Source of the DNA: Caulobacteraceae bacterium
GTDB lineage: Bacteria; Pseudomonadota; Alphaproteobacteria; Caulobacterales; Caulobacteraceae
Length of the DNA stretch: 64,000 nt
Assembly: GCA_028290905.1 (NCBI GenBank)
Contig: JAQGIW010000110.1
Coordinates: 1 to 64,000 of the forward strand
Direction of reading: 5' to 3'
Part shown: one piece after another, positions 9,325 to 16,881 of the stretch
How the letters are laid out: each line of letters starts with the position of its first letter
Numbering within the stretch: position 1 is the stretch's first letter
The notes under the pieces: generated by a model
Told to the model about the DNA's origin: nothing
What the model saw: only the letters and a program-made list of their open reading frames with translations
The model's database searches: none
Program-made: the position numbers and the translations under genes

Positions 9325-9689
9325 CGCTCCTCTGGGCCCAGGGACTTATGGGGCCTTCTGTCGTCCGCTGTTGGACTGCCGCGCATCGGCGCATACCGGA
9401 GTGTCACTGATTTTCCAAGGCGCCTTGTGACGGCGCTGCAAAATCGGTTTGTCCTGCAAACAAAACCCATTGCTGCCGCAGATTACCCCGCCACACTGCG
9501 GGCGGCCACATTCGGCAGGTAGACTGCGGTGGCGGCTCATGCCGCGCTGCCGCTACTCTGTTATTCGGAACAAGCCACCGCGCCGAGCGCCGACGACGCG
9601 TTACGCTCCACCGAAGCCTCGGCGATGTGAATGTCTGACAGCGCGGCGCTGCCCGGCATGAGGGTCCATCGCCTCCCCCGGGCTCGCGG
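9325..9689. other. Intergenic region upstream of the double TetR gene
   Basis: A 365 bp stretch with no convincing ORF. It contains a short inverted sequence, TTTGTCCTGCAAA, near 9448-9462 that could be an operator for the adjacent TetR protein, but the arms are only four bases. Nothing else is recognised. Confidence 0.4.
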
Positions 9690-10958
9690 TCATAGCCGCC
9701 CATCTCGCACCGACCGGACTCGTCGGATCTTCACTCTGGGCGCGCCAGATCGTTCCGAAGCTTCGTCGGCCTGCGGGCGGGAGACGGCCTCGGATTCGTC
9801 CTCGACACCCAGCTCCCGCATGATCTCCTCGGAGTGTTGACCGAGTAGGGGCGCTGGCCGGAGTTCCACCTCGGGCAGGCCCGGGAAGCGGACCGGGGGT
9901 TGGAGCTCGAGGTAGTCGCCCTCGGTGGGGTGGGTGCGGGGCTGGAAGAAACCAACCGCCTGCAGGTGCGGATCTTCGGCGAGGGCGCCGATGTCGTTGA
10001 CCGGGGCGGCGGGAATGTCGGCGCGGGCAAGCATGTCCATGAGGTCGGCCGTAGTGCGGTTGGTCATGATCTGGGCCATTTGGCCCATCAGGCGGCCCAC
10101 GTGTCGGTAGCGGGAGGTGGCGTTGGTGAGGCCTTGCTGGGACAGCCAATCGGCCTGGCCGGCGGCCTCGAAGAGCCGAACCCAGCGCGCATCGGTATAG
10201 GGCGCGATGCAAATCCAGCCGTCGGCGGTCTTGATCGGTTGGCGGGTGGGGTCGACCTGACGCTGGTAGCAGACCGGCCCGTTGGGCGGCGTAAAGGTCT
10301 GGCCATAGAGATGCTCTTCGAGCATGAAATGCGTCACCGCCTCGAACATTGGCACTTCGACGAAGACTGGCTCACCGGTGCGGTTGCGGTGGTGCAAGGC
10401 CGCCAGCGTGGCGTAGGCGGCGTGCAAGCCAGACACCTTGTCGGCAAGCGCGGTGGGCAGGAAGCGCTGTTCCGGATGGCCGTCCACGCGCGAGAGCAGG
10501 CTGGCGGTTCCGGAGAGGGCCTGGACGACATCGTCGTAGGCCGGGCGGCCCGAGTAAGGTCCCCGCGAGCCGAAGCCCACGCAGTGGACGTAGACAATGT
10601 CTGGGCGGATTGACTTGACGGCTTCAAAGCTGAAGCCCAGCCGATCCATCGCCTCCGTGCGCAGGTTGTGGATGAAGACGTCGCTGCGGGCGATCAGCCG
10701 ACTCAATGCGGTGCGCCCCTGCATGGACTGCAGATCCCACTGGACCGACCGTTTCCCGCGGTTAAGGGTCATATGGCAGGGGCCCATGCCATGGGTCCTG
10801 GCCGGTCGGCCAACGAAGCGGAAGCTGTCGCCCTCGGGGGGTTCCACCTTGACCACCTCGGCGCCCATGTCCCCTAGGGTCTGGGTGCAGTAGGGCCCGA
10901 ACAGCACCGTGGACATGTCGGCGATGCGGACGTCGGAAAGCACCGTGCTGCCGGGCAT
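9690..10958 (-). CDS. CaiB/BaiF family CoA-transferase
   Basis: A 422-residue family III CoA-transferase. It starts VLSDVRIADMSTVLFGPYCT, has LGDMGAEVVKVEPPEGD, NRGKRSV, and the FGSRGPYSGRPAYDDVVQA segment that contains the conserved catalytic-loop Asp. It ends with LLGQHSEEIMRELG plus a basic tail of about 45 residues. AAGGAG lies seven bases before the ATG. The family swaps CoA between acyl-CoA and a free acid. It is the last gene of a leftward group after the homogentisate-dioxygenase-like protein and a flavin reductase, so it probably activates or recycles an acid product of that set. Confidence 0.9.
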   Translation of the reverse strand: MPGSTVLSDVRIADMSTVLFGPYCTQTLGDMGAEVVKVEPPEGDSFRFVGRPARTHGMGPCHMTLNRGKRSVQWDLQSMQGRTALSRLIARSDVFIHNLRTEAMDRLGFSFEAVKSIRPDIVYVHCVGFGSRGPYSGRPAYDDVVQALSGTASLLSRVDGHPEQRFLPTALADKVSGLHAAYATLAALHHRNRTGEPVFVEVPMFEAVTHFMLEEHLYGQTFTPPNGPVCYQRQVDPTRQPIKTADGWICIAPYTDARWVRLFEAAGQADWLSQQGLTNATSRYRHVGRLMGQMAQIMTNRTTADLMDMLARADIPAAPVNDIGALAEDPHLQAVGFFQPRTHPTEGDYLELQPPVRFPGLPEVELRPAPLLGQHSEEIMRELGVEDESEAVSRPQADEASERSGAPRVKIRRVRSVRDGRL

Positions 10959-11051
10959 GAGAGCTCCTTGCCTCTGGGAACTAGCGTTGCGCGAAGCGTG
11001 GGCGCGCTTCGTCAGGAAGGCGATGACGCCCTTCCTCGCGGAAATCGTGGC

Positions 11052-11696
11052 TCAAGTGGCGGCCGGTTGCGGCGCGACCTGGACGGCCGTCCTCGGATAG
11101 CTCGGACGCTCCATGGCGAAAACCTCCTGGACCACCGCGAAGTCCATATAGCCGAGGCGCGACAGGGGCTTGATCCTCGTCACGTCGACGAGGCCGTCGG
11201 TGATCACCGCCTCGTCGATGTAGACACCGACGACCAAGCCGAGAACCATGGAGAAAAAGTGCGGCTCGGCCGTCGCTGACGGCAGCGGGATGGTCTGCAG
11301 ATAGGTGCACTCCAGCGCCGCCACCGCCTGCTTGATCCGTGGTGGCCGCACCAGTGTCGAAGGCGCCCCATCGAGACCGACCAGCGCGAACTCGTCGACC
11401 TCGGGCGGCGCCGGCGCCGAGGAGGCGTTCACGGCCTCGCGGAGTTCCCAGGTCGCAAGGTTGCAGACGAACTCGCCAGTCTCTTCGATGTTGCGCTGGC
11501 TGTCCTTCACGAAGGCGCTCCCGAACATGACTATAGGTGGCATGCCGGCGACGAGATTGAAGTAGCTGTAGGGTGCGAGGTTGCGGACGCCGCTCTTGCT
11601 GAGGCTCGATATCCATCCGATCGGCCGGGGTGACACGAGCGCATTGATGGGGTCGTGCGGCAGGCCGTGGTCGCCTTTCAGCGCGTCATAGAACAT
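11052..11696 (-). CDS. Flavin reductase-like domain protein
   Basis: A 214-residue protein with the flavin-reductase-like (FMN-binding split barrel) pattern: NALVSPRPIGWISSLSKSGV, NLAPYSYFNLV, PPIVMFGSA, KDSQRNIEETGEFVCNLAT. The family either supplies reduced FMN to two-component monooxygenases or serves as flavoprotein. No partner oxygenase is present nearby, apart from the homogentisate-dioxygenase-like gene just upstream (about 30 bp), with which it probably shares a transcript. Confidence 0.88.
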   Translation of the reverse strand: MFYDALKGDHGLPHDPINALVSPRPIGWISSLSKSGVRNLAPYSYFNLVAGMPPIVMFGSAFVKDSQRNIEETGEFVCNLATWELREAVNASSAPAPPEVDEFALVGLDGAPSTLVRPPRIKQAVAALECTYLQTIPLPSATAEPHFFSMVLGLVVGVYIDEAVITDGLVDVTRIKPLSRLGYMDFAVVQEVFAMERPSYPRTAVQVAPQPAAT

Positions 11697-11726
11697 GGCG
11701 GCCTCCGGCCAGAGGACAGGTCGAGC

Positions 11727-12926
11727 TCATTCAGCGGGCTTGAAAGCGATGACCTTCGCGGCCTGCCGCTCCGGCTGCGGTGCGTCCGGCGCGTAGGCGA
11801 GAGCGTCTCGCCAGGCGTTCGCATACTCACCGAACTCGCCGTCGGCCAAGCCGGGGTCCACGTGCACCGCCGCGCGGGAGTCGATCAGGACCGCGTAGTG
11901 GTTCGACTTCACCACGGGCGAGTTGAACATGTACTCCATGTGTTGCGGATAGACGCCGTGTGTGAGGCCGGAGGGTGCGAGGGTCATCGTCCCCTCTCCC
12001 AGGTCTTGGTGCCCGCCCGGGAAGCCCCGGTGCATGAACACCACTTCGTCGTAGTCGTCGTTGTTGTGCCAGAAAGGAATCTTCATCGCGGGCGGATCGG
12101 TGGCCGTTACCGTGGGTGGGAGCGTACACACCAGGAAACGGTTGGCGGTGAAGGTGACCGTCGCCGATGGCGGTACGTGGTAGCCATCGGCGTTCACTGG
12201 CCGGAAGTCAGTTATGTTGAGCCGCAGGACGGAGCGGTTGCCCTGCCACCCTACGGCGTCGAGCGGGTTGAAGGCGTAGTCTATCGTCGTTAGCTGTTCG
12301 TGCCGCTTCACGATGAGCCGCCATGCACCTCCACGCGTCTGATTGGTGAAGGCGCTGTCGAGCTTTGGGCGGTCGAGCATTCCCGGGTCGAACAGGGCGT
12401 GCGGCCCCAGGAGACCACGGTCGGGCATGGCATAGGCGCAGTCCGTGGCCTCCACCAGTAGGAACTCGTTTGGGACCTTCGTCTCGATCCGCCACATGGT
12501 GCCGCGGGGGATGACGATGTAATCGCCCGAACGATAGGTGAGATGGCCGTAATCGCAGAAGAAATCGCCCTCGCCGTGGTGGACGAAAATGAGGTCGTCG
12601 CCGTCGGAGTTGCGGAAGAGTCGGCCGTCGGTCTCCGAGAATACCCAGTAGCGCATCTTCATGACGTCGCTGTGCATGACCGGCCGCGCGTCGACGCGCG
12701 CTCGGCTGGGCCGGGTAGTCTTCAGATCGAATGCCCGGGGCCGCAGCGGGCCGTTGATGCCCGACCAGGCGGTGGGTGGGTTGCGATGATACATCATCGT
12801 CGCGGGCCCCTCGAAGCCCTCCGCCCCAAGCTCCCGCTCGAACGTGCTATGCGGCGGGGCGACGTGAGCCTGCCGGGAAAACTCGCCCTCGCCATGCGGA
12901 AGATGGAACCGCAACGAGTGTGCCAT
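11727..12926 (-). CDS. Homogentisate 1,2-dioxygenase-like cupin protein
   Basis: A 399-residue protein of the homogentisate 1,2-dioxygenase superfamily. It has N-terminal VMHSDVMKMRYWVFSETDG and the cupin stretch DDLIFVHHGEGDFFCDYG. The C-terminal iron-site segment has His and Glu in IPFWHNNDDYDEVVFMH and another His in SGLTHGVYP. Bona fide HmgA enzymes are about 430-445 residues, and the usual H-x5-E spacing differs here, so I do not assign homogentisate as substrate. It heads a leftward operon with the flavin reductase and CaiB. A related ring-cleavage of an aromatic acid is plausible. Confidence 0.82.
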   Translation of the reverse strand: MAHSLRFHLPHGEGEFSRQAHVAPPHSTFERELGAEGFEGPATMMYHRNPPTAWSGINGPLRPRAFDLKTTRPSRARVDARPVMHSDVMKMRYWVFSETDGRLFRNSDGDDLIFVHHGEGDFFCDYGHLTYRSGDYIVIPRGTMWRIETKVPNEFLLVEATDCAYAMPDRGLLGPHALFDPGMLDRPKLDSAFTNQTRGGAWRLIVKRHEQLTTIDYAFNPLDAVGWQGNRSVLRLNITDFRPVNADGYHVPPSATVTFTANRFLVCTLPPTVTATDPPAMKIPFWHNNDDYDEVVFMHRGFPGGHQDLGEGTMTLAPSGLTHGVYPQHMEYMFNSPVVKSNHYAVLIDSRAAVHVDPGLADGEFGEYANAWRDALAYAPDAPQPERQAAKVIAFKPAE

Positions 12927-12952
12927 CTAAACTTTCTCCCTCATTCGACGAC

Positions 12953-13253
12953 TCAAATTCTAGGGGAACATCCGGATATGTCAATCTCATTTACGAGATA
13001 GTATGTCCGCCGGGGCAAGGCTCTTTGCCGCATCTCGCGGGATGTCTTTGTGTCCGGTGGCGGCGCAGCTCTGAGAGAAACGCAAATGATTTCCTGACCG
13101 CTTGAGAGCCCGAATATCAACATCAACCAGGGATATCCTCCCCAATCCGGTCCGGAGAGAGTCTCCATCAGGGGAAGTTGCAAGACTTCACGATGGAAAC
13201 GCAAAGTGCTGACTGGGTCGCGCGCTGGAAACACAACGTGATCAAGTCGCATA
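12953..13253 (-). pseudogene. Truncated VOC family gene
   Basis: From ATG at 13253 the frame gives MRLDHVVFPARDPVSTLRFH and continues through a normal first VOC module to SLRAAPPPDTKTSREM, then loses family resemblance within about 20 codons and stops 26 bp before the dioxygenase-like gene. Only about 80 residues of module 1 remain. A 3' deletion that fused it to the front of the dioxygenase operon is the simplest reading. Confidence 0.6.
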
Positions 13254-13322
13254 TGCAACACCAATCGGTGGCCCACTCGGGTGGTGGTGGAAAGTTAACA
13301 TTAGCCGTCGGCGACTGAGAGC

Positions 13323-13412
13323 ACCAGAGTTCGGTTCACCGCCAACCCGTATCGCGCGCTCGACAACTACACCGCAGTGCGGTTGCGCCGGTGGCTGAAC
13401 TCGAACGCGCGC
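13323..13412 (+). pseudogene. Possible group II intron reverse-transcriptase remnant
   Basis: A stop-free stretch of about 30 codons reads RFTANPYRALDNYTAVRLRR followed by WL. This resembles the C-terminal maturase region of group II intron RTs (pattern YRALD-x-YT-x-RLRRWL). No other intron protein segments or intron domain V structure were recognised nearby. The assignment is from memory of the family and could be wrong. Confidence 0.35.
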
Positions 13413-13496
13413 TTCGCGATTTCGATCTAGTCCTTCTCGATGACGACTCCACGGAGATCGGCGACTTCATCGCCATTGGCGAGCGACGCCTCGCCA

Positions 13497-13880
13497 TTAC
13501 CGCCGGATCAAATGAAAGATCACAGCCTCGTAGCGCGGCCATGTGACGGCTGCGACTAGCATGACCGTCGCCGCCGCCATGATTACGACAGTGGACCGAG
13601 CCGGGCGGCGCCGAGTGCGATATGTCTGCACTCCGACCCAGGCCCACGCGGCGACCACGGCGAAAATGGCGATCGGCGTCAGCACCGTGGCAAGGCTCGC
13701 AAACCAAGCGATGAAACCCCCGCTCACGGCCAGGATCGCGGCGGGGAGGGCCAAGGGCAGCACACAACAAACGCCGCAAGCAAGCGCGCTCGTGGCCGCT
13801 AGTGCGGCCGTCGCGCCGACCGCGACGCTGCGCCGGCGATGCGCTGGCGTTGCGTCCGACAAGTCGACAGGCGCTGTCAT
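13497..13880 (-). CDS. Small four-helix membrane protein with CGVCC motif (MerT-like)
   Basis: About 127 residues with three to four hydrophobic segments. The first transmembrane helix contains ALACGVCCVLPLALPAA, a vicinal cysteine pair in the membrane as in mercuric-ion transporters (MerT) and related heavy-metal proteins. The ATG at 13880 overlaps the stop of the upstream small gene (ATGA), so the two are translationally coupled. Lengths and helices fit MerT-like proteins, but no merR, merP or merA is visible, so metal specificity is open. Confidence 0.65.
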   Translation of the reverse strand: MTAPVDLSDATPAHRRRSVAVGATAALAATSALACGVCCVLPLALPAAILAVSGGFIAWFASLATVLTPIAIFAVVAAWAWVGVQTYRTRRRPARSTVVIMAAATVMLVAAVTWPRYEAVIFHLIRR

Positions 13881-14107
13881 GCCGTGCCCCCTAAGCAACA
13901 TCCGCAACCCGCCGCCGCCTTGAACGTCTGCTGCTGGAACGGTTCGAACACCGTGTCCGCTGCGACGCGGGCTCTCTCTGGCGCTTCGATCGTGAGCGTC
14001 ACCGCGTCAGAGGTTTCCTGCACGGTGAAGATGAGAAATGGGCAACACTCCCGCTCACGATCGACCAACTGCAGAACCTTGTCGCGCGCGGCCGGCGCGT
14101 AGCTCAA
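13877..14107 (-). CDS. Small cysteine-rich protein (ECCPF / CGCC), 5' end uncertain
   Basis: The 76-codon frame begins at TTG (LSYAPAARDKV) and contains RERECCPFLIF and a C-terminal GCGCCLGG, both suggesting thiol metal binding. Protein-like sequence continues upstream in frame (AWIADLNATALQHERRDDLR) as far as a TGA near 14177, with no ATG, GTG or TTG between. So either a rare start codon is used or the true N-terminus has been cut off by a nonsense change. It is coupled by ATGA overlap to the CGVCC membrane protein. A role with that protein in heavy-metal handling is inference. Confidence 0.6.
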   Translation of the reverse strand: MSYAPAARDKVLQLVDRERECCPFLIFTVQETSDAVTLTIEAPERARVAADTVFEPFQQQTFKAAAGCGCCLGGTA

Positions 14108-14430
14108 TTCAAGCCGCAGGTCATCGCGCCGCTCATGCTGAAGCGCGGTCGCGTTGAGGTCCGCAATCCAGGCAAGACGTTTTCAGCCGAATCTCCTGCC
14201 ACCTTAGCTTGTTTCGACTTGCGAAGGCCGCCGCGGCCTGAACCCTGGGCCTGCCAGGGCGGGCGGCATGATCAGGTTATCGCCGGCGATGATCGCAACG
14301 TGCCCTGGGGCTGGCGCGACGTCCGCCAAAGGCGGTTGAGCTGCGACCACTCCGGTGATCATCTGATAGACCTTCGGATCGAGCGTGCGGACGCCGTCGC
14401 GCCACATATTTGGGTATTTGCTGCGGTATT

Positions 14431-15474
14431 ATGTATCAAACGGACCAAGCCAAAAACTTGGCCGCCGACCCGCCTCCATCGCGAATCGAAGCGTTGCCGA
14501 CCGGCGGAGACTCCCGTCACGATCGGGGCATGTGGAGGTGGATCAAAGAGAAAGACGCGAAATGGGCCACTCAGGCGCGGGCCTATTGGGCGCGTCAGTT
14601 CACGAGAAGGAGGGCAATCGACTGGCTTGTTTTGTCAGCGGCCACGGCATTCACTGTCTGGCTTTCGTATCATACGATCCCCCCTGGATGGTCTATCGGC
14701 ACCCTCGGTACGGTTGCTTTGATCATGACCTTCTCCAGACCAAGTCCCCTTCAGCGCGGATGCGTGATTATCCTTGCCGTATCCCTGTTGGCTATCGAAA
14801 TGCGATCAATTTATATGGACCGAGAGGCACAACGTAAAGCTGCAGATGCATCATTGCAAAGTATACTCTCAGACAATCAACAACGTTTTGCGGCAACGGA
14901 ACAAGGTTTCTCCTCAGTATTATCCGACGATAACCACATAAAGAACACAGCGCGTAATAATCTGTCTGCTACCAGGAAAAGCCTGGAAAATATCACCGGA
15001 GGCCATTCATATGCCGTTTTGATCCCGCGGGTTGAATTGGCACAATATCCCGTGCCAATTGTCATGTGGAACCGCGGAAACAACCTCTTAACTGGCGTAC
15101 ATGTTGTGGTGTACACCGTACAAATAAAACAATCTCACATGACAATTGTTGACGAGTTTGACGTCGGAACAATAGCGCCGCAGGGGCGGAGAAGAATTCA
15201 ACCTGCATATTGGCTCAGCCCTGAGATATTACAGGATTACATGATCGAAATCTATGAGCAAAATGGGGTGTTCGAAGAGACATTACAGATGATACAAAAT
15301 CCTAAGAGCAAACGATTCATTTACCGTTACGGCGTTAGGAAGACAACAATTGAAAAGAGAAGCGGCCACGAGACGGAAATGGGAAGCCGTCTGTTGGAAG
15401 TCCGCGAATTCGACGGTAAAGAATTTCAAAAGCTTCGCAAGGACGCTGAAGGCGTGCCAGCGATCCCAGACTGA
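14431..15474 (+). CDS. Hypothetical two-helix membrane protein with coiled coil
   Basis: About 347 residues from the ATG at 14431 (MYQTDQAKN); MWRWIKEKD about 33 codons on is an alternative start. It has a basic N-terminal segment, two transmembrane helices (around IDWLVLSAATAFTVWLSYHT and GCVIILAVSLLAIEM), a helical probable coiled-coil region (AQRKAADASLQSILSDNQQR) and a C-terminal beta-rich domain of about 160 residues. No family is recognised. Base composition and codon use are visibly more AT-rich than the neighbours, which points to recent transfer. It lies next to the DUF6471 gene and IS debris. The topology suggests a membrane-anchored sensor or effector. Confidence 0.6.
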   Translation: MYQTDQAKNLAADPPPSRIEALPTGGDSRHDRGMWRWIKEKDAKWATQARAYWARQFTRRRAIDWLVLSAATAFTVWLSYHTIPPGWSIGTLGTVALIMTFSRPSPLQRGCVIILAVSLLAIEMRSIYMDREAQRKAADASLQSILSDNQQRFAATEQGFSSVLSDDNHIKNTARNNLSATRKSLENITGGHSYAVLIPRVELAQYPVPIVMWNRGNNLLTGVHVVVYTVQIKQSHMTIVDEFDVGTIAPQGRRRIQPAYWLSPEILQDYMIEIYEQNGVFEETLQMIQNPKSKRFIYRYGVRKTTIEKRSGHETEMGSRLLEVREFDGKEFQKLRKDAEGVPAIPD

Positions 15475-15719
15475 TCGACCTCGTGCAACCGGACAGTGTG
15501 CGCTCCGATGGCGGTCATACACTGTAGGAGGAAGGCGGCGGTAAAGCCGCCCCGGCTGATCTTGTTGTTCAGGTTCCGCTCGTTCTCGGAAACCCCCATA
15601 GCCGTCAGCCTCTCAGCTAGCTGGGCGTAAGTCACACCCCGCCGCTTTAGCTCGGCCTTCAGAAGGTTCTTCGCCTTTTCCTCATATTCGGCGTTGACGG
15701 GGTGCGCTTTGGCCACCAT
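15426..15719 (-). CDS. DUF6471 domain protein
   Basis: A 97-residue protein whose core EYEEKAKNLLKAELKRRGVT, followed by YAQLAERLTAMGV and NLNNKISRGGFTAAFLLQCM, matches the small DUF6471 family. That pattern looks like a lambda-repressor-type helix-turn-helix. Its start faces a palindrome-rich region at 15737-15820, so autoregulation is likely. The 3' end overlaps the tail of the convergent membrane protein gene by about 50 bp. These genes are common on mobile or phage-like islands; function is unproven. Confidence 0.75.
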   Translation of the reverse strand: MVAKAHPVNAEYEEKAKNLLKAELKRRGVTYAQLAERLTAMGVSENERNLNNKISRGGFTAAFLLQCMTAIGAHTVRLHEVDQSGIAGTPSASLRSF

Positions 15720-15736
15720 CGGATGTGCTCCTAAAA

Positions 15737-15754
15737 ATCATCGTATCCGATGAT
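15737..15754. promoter_or_regulatory. Inverted repeat upstream of the DUF6471 gene
   Basis: ATCATCG-TATC-CGATGAT has perfect seven-base arms. Further GATGAT copies follow at 15771 and 15816. It is 18 bp from the DUF6471 start, a good position for an operator of that small HTH-like protein. Confidence 0.5.
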
Positions 15755-15787
15755 ATATACCCTTGACACTGATGATACAAGTCGGCG

Positions 15788-15813
15788 TATCCAGTGAGCA
15801 ATATCACTGGATA
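15788..15813. repeat. Perfect 10-bp inverted repeat near the IS1595 remnant start
   Basis: TATCCAGTGA and TCACTGGATA are perfect complements separated by six bases (GCAATA). They lie just before the IS1595-like ORF, and the repeated element GGATACGATGAT also occurs in the palindrome next to the DUF6471 gene. It may be an operator or part of the IS left end. Confidence 0.55.
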
Positions 15814-15815
15814 CG

Positions 15816-16083
15816 ATGATGTCTCGTAACCAACCCGGCCGACATTTCCTTCTCTCCGCCGCCGCGCGGACCCTGTCGCTGGCCAAGGTGATGCGGATGA
15901 CCGATGATCAAGCCTTCGACGCCTTCAAGGCGATCCGCTGGGCCCCGACCAATGGCGCGCCGCTCTGCCCCCGTTGCGGTTGCGTCGAGGTCTACGCCTT
16001 CGCGACCAGCCGCCGCTTCAAGTGCAAGGCTTGCGGCCACAAATTCAGCGTGACCAGCGGGACGATCTTCGCGAGCCGGAAAA
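15816..16083 (+). pseudogene. IS1595 family transposase, N-terminal fragment
   Basis: The first 89 codons carry the IS1595 zinc ribbon: APLCPRCGCVEVYAF and FKCKACGHKFSVTSG, continuing to TIFASRKM. At that point the family sequence stops abruptly and the IS6 element begins. The DDE/DDN catalytic domain (about 200 residues) is missing, so it is non-functional, apparently cut by the IS6 insertion. Confidence 0.8.
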
Positions 16084-16881
16084 TGGGTGCTGTCAGTCCA
16101 ACGGCAACTCTTCTCCACTTTGGCGCAATGGGCCCAAACCCGATGAAAGTTTATCCCATGACTACGCGCCACTCGGCCAGGGCGGCGGGGCGCCTCTCCT
16201 TGTAGACTTCCCGGCTGACGAGGTGGCGCTCCTGTTGAAAATGGTTGTGGACTGAACCGTGGACGGAGGCGAATTTCTGGAGTGTTTTCATCCTCTGAAA
16301 TCGCAGCATGGCCCGCTCGCGTCGTCGAAAGGGGAGGTGGGAATTCTCGGCCCGGTTGTTCAACCAGCGCCCGGTCTCCTGAAGATCGGCGGCGCCAATC
16401 TCTTTGAGGGGGGCGCCATAGGAACGCAGCCCGTCGGTGACGATGGCACCTGTGCGACCGTGCCGTTTCATCGCCTTCTTGATGAATTTCAGGGCCGCGG
16501 CCTTGTCTCGCGTCTTCGTGACAAAGGATTCCAGCACCTCGCCCTCGTGGTCAACAGCCCGCCACAGGTAGCGCATCTCGCCGTTGATCTTCACGTAGAC
16601 CTCGTCCAGATGCCAGCGCCGGTGGGTATAGGCGCACATCTGCTGAACCCGTTTGCGGCGGATCTCGCCCGCGAACATCGGGCCGAACCGGTTCCACCAC
16701 AGCCGTACCGTCTCGTGACAAATGTCGATGCCGCGTTCGAACAGCAGGTCCTCAACATTGCGGAGCGAGAGGGGATAGCGAACGTACATCATGACGACCA
16801 GGCGGATTACCTCCGGCGAGCTGTCAAAATATCGAAACGGGTTCTTCGCCTTGGCCATCATCGTGGCTAACCCGGCGCCCG
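16084..16881 (-). mobile_element. IS6 family insertion sequence
   Basis: This element of about 800 bp contains one transposase gene. It starts exactly where the IS1595 homology ends (GGGTGCTGTCAGTCC). Its other end abuts the regulator gene only 20 bp beyond the transposase start, so that end is unusually short or trimmed. Clear matching terminal repeats could not be confirmed by eye. Confidence 0.65.
16151..16861 (-). CDS. IS6 family transposase
   Basis: A 236-residue intact DDE transposase. It shows FRYFDSSPEVIRLVVMMYVR, RNVEDLLFERGID, the first Asp in WHLDEVYVKING, the second Asp in VTDGLRSYGA and Glu in NRAENSHLPFRRRER. Length and order match IS6/IS26-type enzymes, which act by replicative or targeted conservative transposition and often join DNA segments into mosaics. 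An internally deleted relative lies at 34318-34472 and a second, more divergent full-length IS6 copy at 33463-34161. Confidence 0.93.
   Translation of the reverse strand: MMAKAKNPFRYFDSSPEVIRLVVMMYVRYPLSLRNVEDLLFERGIDICHETVRLWWNRFGPMFAGEIRRKRVQQMCAYTHRRWHLDEVYVKINGEMRYLWRAVDHEGEVLESFVTKTRDKAAALKFIKKAMKRHGRTGAIVTDGLRSYGAPLKEIGAADLQETGRWLNNRAENSHLPFRRRERAMLRFQRMKTLQKFASVHGSVHNHFQQERHLVSREVYKERRPAALAEWRVVMG

Noticed and set aside
13391-13546. Short GTG-start frame reading DLVLLDDDSTEIGDFIAIGE
   Set aside because: Looks protein-like but is only about 50 codons, overlaps the RT-like piece and matches no family known to me.
14204-14407. 67-residue minus-strand ORF
   Set aside because: No family or ribosome-binding site recognised; it may be the tail of a lost gene but cannot be supported.
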